From NCBI GenBank assembly GCA_018239845.1, contig JAFEGO010000080.1:1-59691 (forward strand): 59,691 bases of DNA, in the 5' to 3' direction. Numbering within the stretch: the stretch's first letter is position 1; each line of letters opens with the position of its first letter. Origin of the DNA: Verrucomicrobiota bacterium. Its GTDB lineage: Bacteria > Verrucomicrobiota > Verrucomicrobiia > Opitutales > Opitutaceae. Of the stretch, positions 23,482-30,329 are shown piece by piece. The notes beneath the pieces are model-generated. The model had not been told where the DNA came from, searched no databases, and worked only from the letters and a program-made list of their open reading frames with translations. The translations under genes and the position numbers were made by a program.

Positions 23482-24234
23482 TCAGAGGCCGAAGAAGCGC
23501 TCGGCGTTGGCGGACTCGAAGGCGGTGCGGACCTTGGCGGGGAGATCGCCGCTGGTGAGCTTGTCGACCCCGGCGCGGGTGTTGAAGAAGGGCGTATGCG
23601 ACGAAAAGAGGATGCGGTCGTGCGGGAACTCCTTGGCGAGGGTCTCGGCGGAGCGGATCCACTCGACGCAGGACGTGTCGGCGGAGAAATTCTTCGCGGC
23701 CTTGGCGAGCTCGCGCAGCTCGGGGAGATACAGGCCGAGCACGAGCGGGTGGAGCTTCGGGTACTGCTTGAGAAAGGCGGCGAGCGATTTCACCGGCACG
23801 CCCTTGATGTTGAGGGCGAAATAGCGGTGGCGCTCGTCCTCGAGGCGCACGCCGATGACGATCCGCAGGCCGCGGGCGGCGACCTCGGCAAAGAACGGGG
23901 CGAAGCGCGGGGACTCCAGCTTGTAGTTATGGTAATTCGGATACAGCTTGATCGCGCGCAGGGGGCCGGTGGCGGCGAGGTCGAGCTGCTCGCGCCAGTG
24001 GGCGAGGGCGGGGTTGACCGCGGGGAGGGGCAGGAGGGCGGGCACCTTGCGGACGGCGGCGAGGAGCGCGCGGCTGGCGGGCAGCGGGTCGGGCGCGAGC
24101 ACGGCGGCGAGCGGGGCGACGGCGGCGCGGCCGATGCCGTGGGCCTTGAGGTGCGCGGCGAGCTGCGGGGCGTTGTACTCCGGCAGGAAGGAAAACGGCC
24201 AGGAGCCGAGGTGGACGTGGGCGTCGAAGAGCAT
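23482..24234 (-). CDS. Amidohydrolase-like TIM-barrel protein (AMDH family), copy 1
   Basis: Protein of 250 aa starting with the metal-binding strand MLFDAHVHLGSW (HxH). Further barrel strands are AIKLYPNYHNYK, RGLRIVIGVRLEDERH and the C-terminal HDRILFSSHTPFF where the active-site Asp of related enzymes is replaced by Ser-His. It belongs to the broad amidohydrolase/uronate isomerase-like superfamily but lacks the metal-site Asp near the end, so activity is uncertain. It lies 11 bp after the next amidohydrolase in the same operon, and the two differ in the third half of the barrel. Confidence 0.7.
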   Translation of the reverse strand: MLFDAHVHLGSWPFSFLPEYNAPQLAAHLKAHGIGRAAVAPLAAVLAPDPLPASRALLAAVRKVPALLPLPAVNPALAHWREQLDLAATGPLRAIKLYPNYHNYKLESPRFAPFFAEVAARGLRIVIGVRLEDERHRYFALNIKGVPVKSLAAFLKQYPKLHPLVLGLYLPELRELAKAAKNFSADTSCVEWIRSAETLAKEFPHDRILFSSHTPFFNTRAGVDKLTSGDLPAKVRTAFESANAERFFGL

Positions 24235-24245
24235 GGTGGCGGCCG

Positions 24246-25010
24246 TCAGAGCTTGAGGATGCGGCGGGTGTTGAGGTGGAGGATCTTTTCGCGCTCGGAC
24301 TCGCTCATGTCGGTGCCGAGGGTGCGGCCGAGGGTGACCGAGGTTTCGCGGATCGGGAGATCGGAGCCGTACACGATGTGGTCGGCGCCGAGGTGCTCGA
24401 GCGCGTAGTCGAGGATGCCGGCCTCGGGGTAGCCGCCTGAGGTGTCCACGACGAGGTTGTCCACGCCCTTGGCTTCGAGGACGCCGCGGTAGCCGCAGCC
24501 GGTGAGGTGGGCCATGATCACGCGGACGTTGGGATGGCGGCGGGCGAGGAGACAGGTATCCTCCGGGTCGCTGTGGTAGCTGCGCTGACGGATGTTGGTC
24601 ATGCTCCAGGAGTGCTGGAGGACGGCGATGTCCCACTGCTCGGCGGCGCGCATGACGGGCTTCATGCAGGCGTCGCGGGCGTTGTTGGAGATCTCGAGCT
24701 TGATGCCACGGAAACCCATTTCGACGCAGCGCTCGACCTCGCGCATGACGGGCTTTTCGCCGAGCGTGGGGTTGAGGCAGCAGAAGCCGGTGTAGTAGTC
24801 GGGCCGCCAGCGGATGAGGTCGGCGGTTTGGTCGTTGATGAAGGAGATCTGCTTAGCCGTAGGGTCCTTGCCGAAGACGAGGACGTCGCCCAGGGCGATC
24901 ATGTGCTCGATGCCGTTGCTCTGGCCGTAGGCGGCGAACTCGTTGGCCTCGCGACGGCTGTGGCCTTTGCCGAAGAAGACGGGGTGCGTGTGGATGTCGA
25001 TGGCGCGCAT
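24246..25010 (-). CDS. Amidohydrolase family protein, copy 2
   Basis: TIM-barrel metal hydrolase or decarboxylase of 254 aa, similar to the amidohydrolase_2 group. The metal-site HxH is in MRAIDIHTHPVFF. Other conserved strands are GFRGIKLEISNN, WDIAVLQHSWSM with a ligand His, NVRVIMAHLTGCG and the terminal active-site Asp in HIVYGSDLPIRE. The full ligand set suggests an active enzyme. It is the first gene of the minus operon, divergent from the epimerase gene by 90 bp. Substrate is not assigned; lactone hydrolysis or carboxylate chemistry on sugar acids is possible. Confidence 0.82.
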   Translation of the reverse strand: MRAIDIHTHPVFFGKGHSRREANEFAAYGQSNGIEHMIALGDVLVFGKDPTAKQISFINDQTADLIRWRPDYYTGFCCLNPTLGEKPVMREVERCVEMGFRGIKLEISNNARDACMKPVMRAAEQWDIAVLQHSWSMTNIRQRSYHSDPEDTCLLARRHPNVRVIMAHLTGCGYRGVLEAKGVDNLVVDTSGGYPEAGILDYALEHLGADHIVYGSDLPIRETSVTLGRTLGTDMSESEREKILHLNTRRILKL

Positions 25011-25100
25011 GAATATTTGGGAGATTGCGCTTGGATTTTTCCGACCGTGCGCGACAGATAGCGGGGTGACAAGTGCGTTCACTGTCCAGCCTGTCTGCGC

Positions 25101-26132
25101 ATGAAAAATCAACCGCTCAACGATCAGGAAATCGAGCTCTTGCTCTCCACGCCGACGGCCGGGGCCATCGAGGCGGTCCGCGCCCTCGATGGCGACTACA
25201 TGGTGCTCGGCGTGGGCGGCAAGATGGGCACCTCGACCGCGGCGATGCTGCGCCGGGCGCTGGACGCCGCGGGCAAGAAATCGACCCGCGTGCTGGGCGT
25301 GTCGCGCTTCAGCAAGCCCGAGACCAAGGCCGCGCTGGCCGAGCTCGGGGTGGAGCCGATCTCCTGCGACCTCGCCGACCCGGAGCAGGTGGCGAAGCTG
25401 CCCGAGGTGGCCAACGTGGAATACCTTTCCGGCCAGAAATTCGGCACCGACAGCGCGCCGGACGAGACGTGGATCCAGAACACCGTGGTGCCCTCGCTGG
25501 TGGCGCGGAAGTTCAAGGACTCGCGGATCGTGGTTTTCTCCACGGGCTGCGTGTATCCCTTCACGCCGACTGACGGCCGCGGCGCGACGGAGACGACGCC
25601 GGTGGCCTTCCTCGGCGAGTACGCGAGCACCTGCGTGGGCCGCGAGCGGGTCTTCACCCATTACTCGCGCAAGTACGGCACGAAGCAGCTGATCTACCGC
25701 CTCAACTACGCGGTCGAGCTCCGCTACGGCGTGCTCGTCGATATCGGCCAGCGCGTGCTGGCGGGCGAGCCGGTGGACATCACGATGGGTGTCTTCAACC
25801 TCATCTGGCAGGGCGACGCGTGCGCGCGCGCGATCCAGTGCCTCCAGCACGTGGAATCGCCGCCGAAGATCCTTAACATCACCGGCGCGGAAAAAATCAC
25901 CCTCGCGGAAGTGGCCGAGCGCTTCGGCCGCATCTACGGCCGCAAGCCGGTCCTCACCGGCACGCCGGCCAATGCCGCGTGGCACTCCGACGCGAGCGAG
26001 TCGATGCGCCTCTTCGGCCCGACCTCGAAGTCGCTCGACGAGATGATCGCGATGGTGGCCGACCATCTGCGCGCCGGCGGCAAGCTGCTCGGCAAGCCCA
26101 CGCATTTTGAAACCCGCGACGGAAAATTCTAA
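25101..26132 (+). CDS. NAD(P)-binding epimerase/dehydratase-like protein with substituted catalytic Lys
   Basis: Extended-SDR protein of 343 aa. The dinucleotide motif is GVGGKMGTS at residues 37-45. The strand RIVVFSTGCVYPF gives the family's Ser/Thr. The catalytic YxxxK is changed: Tyr174 is in EYASTCVGRE, where the position of the Lys is Cys178. C-terminal elements (ITGAEKITLAEVAERFG) match sugar-nucleotide epimerase homologues. It may bind NAD without the usual Lys-assisted hydride chemistry, or use a different acid. It starts a three-gene plus operon; the next ATG is 1 bp after its stop. Confidence 0.78.
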   Translation: MKNQPLNDQEIELLLSTPTAGAIEAVRALDGDYMVLGVGGKMGTSTAAMLRRALDAAGKKSTRVLGVSRFSKPETKAALAELGVEPISCDLADPEQVAKLPEVANVEYLSGQKFGTDSAPDETWIQNTVVPSLVARKFKDSRIVVFSTGCVYPFTPTDGRGATETTPVAFLGEYASTCVGRERVFTHYSRKYGTKQLIYRLNYAVELRYGVLVDIGQRVLAGEPVDITMGVFNLIWQGDACARAIQCLQHVESPPKILNITGAEKITLAEVAERFGRIYGRKPVLTGTPANAAWHSDASESMRLFGPTSKSLDEMIAMVADHLRAGGKLLGKPTHFETRDGKF

Positions 26133-26133
26133 C

Positions 26134-27180
26134 ATGAACCTGCGCAGCCACCTGCTCGAAGGCCACGTCATCCCGGCGCAACCGCTGGCGCTCGACGCGA
26201 ACCGCAAATTCTCGGAGCGCCACCAGCGCGCCATCACCCGCTACTACGTCGCCGCCGGCGTGGGCGGCCTCGCCGTGGGCGTGCACTCGACGCAGTTCGA
26301 GATCCGCGAACCGCAGCACGGCCTGTTCAAGCCCGTGCTCGAGCTCGCCGCGCAGACGATCGACGAGGAGTTGGCGAAGGCCCCGCGGCCCTTCATCAAG
26401 ATCTCCGGCGTGTGCGGCCGCACCGAGCAGGCCGTGCGCGAGGCGGAGCTGGCGCGCTCGCTCGGCTATCAGGCCGGCCTCGTCAGTCTCTCGGCCTTCA
26501 AGCAGGACAGCGAGGATGCGCTGATCGCGCACTGCCAGCGCGTGTCCGAGGTTTTCCCCATCGTCGGCTTTTACCTGCAACCTGCGGCGGGCGGCCGTCT
26601 GCTCGGCTACTCGTTCTGGCGGCGCTTCGCAGAGATCAAGAACGTCGTGGCGATCAAGCTTGCCCCCTTCAACCGCTACCAGTCGATCGACGTGGTGCGC
26701 GCGGTCGTCGAGTCGGGCTGCGACGATATCGCGCTCTACACCGGCAACGACGACAATATCGTCGTGGACCTCTTCACGCCCTTCACCTTCGACGTGAATG
26801 GCAAGCGCGTCACGCGCCGCATCATCGGCGGCCTGCTCGGCCACTGGGGCGTGTGGACGAAGAGCGCGGTGGAGCTGCTCAACGAAATCAAAAAGGCCCG
26901 CACCTCGGCCCAGCTCGACGTGAAGTGGCTGGAGCGCGCCATCGCCGTCACGGACATGAACGCCGCGCTTTTCGATGCCGCCAACGGTTTCCACGGCTGC
27001 ATCCCGGGTATTCTGGAAATTCTCCGCCGCAACGGCCTCGTGCCGACGATCCACTGCCTCAACCCGCACGAGGTCCTCTCGCCGGGTCAGGCCGAGGAAC
27101 TGACGCGCGTGAGCAAGGCGTATCCGGAACTGACCGACGATGCCTTCATCGCCGCGAACCTGAGCCGCTGGCTGAGCTAA
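26134..27180 (+). CDS. Dihydrodipicolinate synthase-family aldolase/lyase
   Basis: Class I aldolase/lyase-fold enzyme of 348 aa. The Schiff-base lysine is Lys175 in VVAIKLAPF and the proton-relay tyrosine is Tyr147 in VGFYLQPAAGG. The start strand has QPLALDANRKFSERHQRAI in place of the usual TPF-x-DG motif. The extra loop KRVTRRIIGG and length exceed DapA (about 290 aa). It is therefore not the lysine-pathway enzyme; a keto-sugar-acid or N-acylneuraminate-like role is more plausible. The start follows the epimerase stop by 1 bp and the M20 gene is 10 bp further on. Confidence 0.84.
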   Translation: MNLRSHLLEGHVIPAQPLALDANRKFSERHQRAITRYYVAAGVGGLAVGVHSTQFEIREPQHGLFKPVLELAAQTIDEELAKAPRPFIKISGVCGRTEQAVREAELARSLGYQAGLVSLSAFKQDSEDALIAHCQRVSEVFPIVGFYLQPAAGGRLLGYSFWRRFAEIKNVVAIKLAPFNRYQSIDVVRAVVESGCDDIALYTGNDDNIVVDLFTPFTFDVNGKRVTRRIIGGLLGHWGVWTKSAVELLNEIKKARTSAQLDVKWLERAIAVTDMNAALFDAANGFHGCIPGILEILRRNGLVPTIHCLNPHEVLSPGQAEELTRVSKAYPELTDDAFIAANLSRWLS

Positions 27181-27190
27181 TCCCATTCCC

Positions 27191-28333
27191 ATGCAAGCGC
27201 CCGCCACGCTGGTTGAGCTGCTGGGACAGATGCTGTCGTTCAACACGATCAGCACGCACTTCGGGGGCCCCGTCGGCGGCGAAGCGGCGCTGGCCGAGCA
27301 CCTGGAAAAGCTCGCGCAAGGGTGGGGGTTGAAAACCCGCCGCTGCCCGGTGCCCGAGGGAAATTTCAACCTGCTCATCGCCTGCGAGGCGGTGCCCGGC
27401 GGCGAATGGCTGCTCGGCGAGAGTCACCTCGACACCGTGGCGGTGGCGGGGATGACGGTGGACCCCTTTGCGGGCAAAATCGAAAACGGCCGCATCTACG
27501 GCCGCGGCGCCTGCGACACCAAGGGTTCCGGCGCCGCGATGCTCTGGGCCCTGAAGGAATACGCGCGCGGCTCCGCCCGGCCGCGCAATGCGGGCGTGCT
27601 CTTTGCGGTGGATGAGGAGGCGCGCATGACCGGGGCGCAGGCCTTCGCCCGCGGGGAGTTGAAGGAGTTTTTGCCCAAGCTGCGTGGCGTCCTCGTGGGC
27701 GAGCCCACGATGGTGAAGCCGATCATCGGCCACAACGGCGTGATCCGCTGGCGCACGATCACGAAGGGGAAGGCCGTGCACTCCTCCGATCCGAGCAAGG
27801 GCACGTCGGCCATCTCGGCCATGCTGCGCGTGATCGAGGCCTTTGAGACGCGCTATGCGCCGACCGTCACGGGCCGCAATCCGCTGACCGGCAAGGCCGC
27901 GGCGAGCGTCAATGTGATCCGCGGCGGCTCGGCGGTGAACATCATCCCCGACCGGTGCGAGATCGAGTGCGACCGCCGCACCATCCCCGGCGAGACGGCG
28001 GAGCAGGTGCTGCGCGAGCGCGACGCGGCGCTGGCCCACGCCGGAGTGGCGCTGGAACACGACCAGCTTTATGTGACGCCGGCGATGAGCGATGAGCCGG
28101 GACGGGATTTCCACCGCTGGCTCAGCCCGGTGCTGACGGCCCATGGCTGCGATGCGACCGGCCGCGGCGCGGCGTACACGACGGATGCGAGCCATTATGC
28201 GGCCATCGGCGCACCGAGCATCGTGATCGGCCCGGGCGACCTGGCGCAGGCGCACACGAAGGACGAGTGGTTGGCGCTCGATCAGCTGGAGCTGGCGTCA
28301 AAGGTGTACCTCGCCGCGATGCGGCAGGGGTGA
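27191..28333 (+). CDS. M20 family metallopeptidase/deacylase (ArgE/DapE-like)
   Basis: Dinuclear zinc hydrolase of 380 aa. Metal and catalytic residues are visible: His79 with Asp81 in ESHLDTV, Asp109 in GRGACDTKG, and the Glu142-Glu143 pair in VDEEARMTG; GEPTMVKP and the late His in DLAQAHTKDEW complete the site. The lid domain is in the middle (KAVHSSDPSKGTSAI). Such enzymes remove acyl groups from amino acids. It is the last gene of the epimerase-DapA-like-M20 operon, so an N-acylated substrate that is deacylated after lyase action is a reasonable inference. Confidence 0.88.
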   Translation: MQAPATLVELLGQMLSFNTISTHFGGPVGGEAALAEHLEKLAQGWGLKTRRCPVPEGNFNLLIACEAVPGGEWLLGESHLDTVAVAGMTVDPFAGKIENGRIYGRGACDTKGSGAAMLWALKEYARGSARPRNAGVLFAVDEEARMTGAQAFARGELKEFLPKLRGVLVGEPTMVKPIIGHNGVIRWRTITKGKAVHSSDPSKGTSAISAMLRVIEAFETRYAPTVTGRNPLTGKAAASVNVIRGGSAVNIIPDRCEIECDRRTIPGETAEQVLRERDAALAHAGVALEHDQLYVTPAMSDEPGRDFHRWLSPVLTAHGCDATGRGAAYTTDASHYAAIGAPSIVIGPGDLAQAHTKDEWLALDQLELASKVYLAAMRQG

Positions 28334-28337
28334 GCCG

Positions 28338-28397
28338 GTGGCTGCGGCGTCCCCGCCGCAGGGATAAGTGAATCTGCGGCGAGGACGCCGCAGCCAC
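28338..28397. repeat. GC-rich double-hairpin palindrome after the M20 gene
   Basis: GTGGCTGCGGCGTCC (28338-28352) pairs with GGACGCCGCAGCCAC (28383-28397), a perfect 15-bp stem. Internal copies of CTGCGGCG and CGCCGCAG allow two smaller alternative hairpins. It lies between convergent genes and could work as a bidirectional terminator. Same plan as 6011-6066. Confidence 0.78.
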
Positions 28398-28414
28398 TCA
28401 ACGCCCTGCGCCGC

Positions 28415-29437
28415 TCAGACGGCCTTGGCTTCGGCCCGCTGCGGGATCGGCATCACGTACTGGTACTTCGGATCGGCCTCCTGCTGGCGCAAAATGAAGA
28501 TGATCTCGCGCCAGACGGCGACGATGCCCTTGTGCGCGGGCGGCGTGTCGTGCTCGATGGCGGCGTGGAGCTTGCCGAGGTTGTAGCAGGGCACCGCGGC
28601 ATACATGTGATGCTCGAGGTGGTAGTTCATGTGCCAGAAGAGAAACCGCACCGGCGGGCTCAGGATGAAGGTGCGGCAGCAGAGGCGGAAGTCGGGTACG
28701 TTGTCCTGCAGGCCAATGTGCTGGGTGTTGTTGCAGAGGAAGAACAGCCAGTTGCCGATGAAGGGCGCGAGCGAGACGACGACGGGCACCATCCAGTAGC
28801 CGAGGCTGATCGACACGACGGCGATGAGGATATGGCCGGCGAGCAGGAAGCGCGCCCAGCGCACCGGGACAACGCGCGTCTGCGGCTGGCCGGGCGGATA
28901 GCAGGTTAGCTCCCACGGCGACTCGAACCGGCCGCGGGCGAGGCGCCAGGCATACTTGAAATTCCAATACGCACCCAGGTAGTTGACGAAGCCCTGCTGG
29001 AAGAAGTGCTTCAGCATGAGCTTCGTCGGGAGGACGACCTCCTGGTCGTCGGGCGGATGGAGGGTGTAGCGATGGTGGCGCTGGTGGCTGGCGCTGAAGA
29101 CATCCGGATGCAGCCAGCCGAAGAAGGACAGGACGCGGGTGAAAAAGCCGTTGAACACCTTGGTCTTGAAGACCGTGCCATGGCCCAGCTCGTGCATGCC
29201 GTTCGGGTAGAACGAGGAGCAGGTGCCGTGGAGGAAGACGAGCAGGACTGTGATGTACCACGGCCAGTGATGCCACGACCACAGGGAGAGCCCTGCAGTG
29301 GTGGCGAGGAGGCCGAGGAAGCCGATGGTCTGGGCGAACGCGAGGAAGTCGCTGCGTTCGTGCAGGCGTTTGAAGACAGGGGTCGGGATCGGGGTGCGAT
29401 ACCAATCGACCACAGGTGGGGTGTGCGCTTCGGCCAT
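28415..29437 (-). CDS. Membrane fatty acid desaturase
   Basis: Integral membrane di-iron desaturase of 340 aa. Histidine boxes are HELGH, HQRHH and HLEHH, with an additional NNTQHIGL like other bacterial desaturases. The N-terminus VDWYRTPIPTPVFKRLHERSD is soluble. Membrane segments surround the boxes. It is paralogous to the gene at 12755-13855 but the two share only moderate similarity. No electron-transfer partner is adjacent, so donor and substrate are open. The ATG at 29437 is preferred; an in-frame ATG at 29476 would add 13 residues lacking family support. Confidence 0.88.
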   Translation of the reverse strand: MAEAHTPPVVDWYRTPIPTPVFKRLHERSDFLAFAQTIGFLGLLATTAGLSLWSWHHWPWYITVLLVFLHGTCSSFYPNGMHELGHGTVFKTKVFNGFFTRVLSFFGWLHPDVFSASHQRHHRYTLHPPDDQEVVLPTKLMLKHFFQQGFVNYLGAYWNFKYAWRLARGRFESPWELTCYPPGQPQTRVVPVRWARFLLAGHILIAVVSISLGYWMVPVVVSLAPFIGNWLFFLCNNTQHIGLQDNVPDFRLCCRTFILSPPVRFLFWHMNYHLEHHMYAAVPCYNLGKLHAAIEHDTPPAHKGIVAVWREIIFILRQQEADPKYQYVMPIPQRAEAKAV

Positions 29438-29517
29438 GGTAGGGTAGGATGCGCGAATAATGGGACGCCGCCCCACAAGGCAAGACCGTTGCGGACGGGC
29501 CGCCTGATTAATAGAGA

Positions 29518-30180
29518 CTAACCCCGGCTCTGCAGCTGCGGCCGGAAGGCGGAGGGGCGGGTGAAGCCCTTTTCCAAGGCGTAGCGGATCAGCTCGGGCG
29601 AGGTGCGGAAGCCGAGCTTGGCCAGCAGGCGGCAGCGGTAATTGCGCACGGTGAGTTCGCTCAGGCCGACCTCCGCGGCGATCTGCTCGTTGGTGAGGCC
29701 GCTGCCAAACAGGCCGAGCAGGCCCTGCTCGCGCTCGGAGAGGATCTTGTCGAAGGACACGGGGTCCTGGCGCTGCGTGAGGTGCGCGGCCTGGGCGAGC
29801 GAGGAGAGATACCGCTGGCCGTTTTGCACGGCGGCGACGGCGTCGGTCAGGGTTTCCACGGTCTGCTCGTTCTTATCGACGAAGCCGTGGAGTTTTGAAT
29901 GGACGGCGCGGTGCAGGGTAAACTCGTCGGTGTAGCCCGAGATGCCGATGATCTTGCTGCGCGGGCTGGCGGCGAGGAGGTCGTCGAGCGCATCAAGGCC
30001 GTCACGGTCGGGCAGGGCGAGGTCGAGGATGACGACATCGGGCTGGCTGATGCGGCACAGCTCCAGACCACCCGCGACGTCACGGGCGCCGGATACAACC
30101 GAGCCCGGCATGGCCTCCCGGCAGGCCTTGACCAGCAGGTCGCGCATCAGCGCATGATCCTCAATCACGGCGATTTTCAA
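29518..30180 (-). CDS. NarL/FixJ-type response regulator
   Basis: DNA-binding response regulator of 220 aa. The receiver has the acidic pocket in IEDHALMRDLL, phosphoacceptor Asp in VVILDLALPDRDG and a Thr/Ser-Lys end (GISGYTDE, GFVDKNEQ). The output is a LuxR-type helix-turn-helix, LSEREQGLLGLFGSGLTNEQIAAEVGLSELTVRNYR. It is divergent from the TonB-dependent receptor, YfiR, hybrid kinase and second kinase. It is therefore the natural candidate output for that sensory set, possibly through phosphotransfer, and may bind the palindrome in the shared 149-bp spacer. Confidence 0.92.
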   Translation of the reverse strand: MKIAVIEDHALMRDLLVKACREAMPGSVVSGARDVAGGLELCRISQPDVVILDLALPDRDGLDALDDLLAASPRSKIIGISGYTDEFTLHRAVHSKLHGFVDKNEQTVETLTDAVAAVQNGQRYLSSLAQAAHLTQRQDPVSFDKILSEREQGLLGLFGSGLTNEQIAAEVGLSELTVRNYRCRLLAKLGFRTSPELIRYALEKGFTRPSAFRPQLQSRG

Positions 30181-30264
30181 TGCGGTGAGTCAGGGCCCCG
30201 GCGCTGGGCTCTGCAAGCCCTGTGGCGTAGGGGGATTTCCTGCCGGATGGTTGGGAGAAAGACC

Positions 30265-30278
30265 GGTGTTTAAACACC
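30265..30278. promoter_or_regulatory. Perfect 14-bp palindrome in the regulator/receptor spacer
   Basis: GGTGTTTAAACACC is a perfect palindrome centred 58 bp before the receptor ATG (30330) and about 90 bp from the regulator ATG. A second palindrome CCCCCGGGGG lies at 30294-30303. It is the size of a dimeric response-regulator operator. Binding by the adjacent NarL-type regulator is inference. Confidence 0.5.
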
Positions 30279-30329
30279 AAAAACGTCCTTTGACCCCCGG
30301 GGGAGGAAACTGGCTCCGTTGCCGCGCGC

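Noticed and set aside
26134..27180. dapA (lysine biosynthesis)
   Set aside because: Although the Schiff-base Lys and Tyr are present, the protein is longer, lacks the usual N-terminal motif and is in a catabolic-type operon.
30181..30329. Cobalamin or other riboswitch upstream of the TonB receptor
   Set aside because: No conserved B12-box or other known riboswitch core was seen; the spacer is short and dominated by palindromes.
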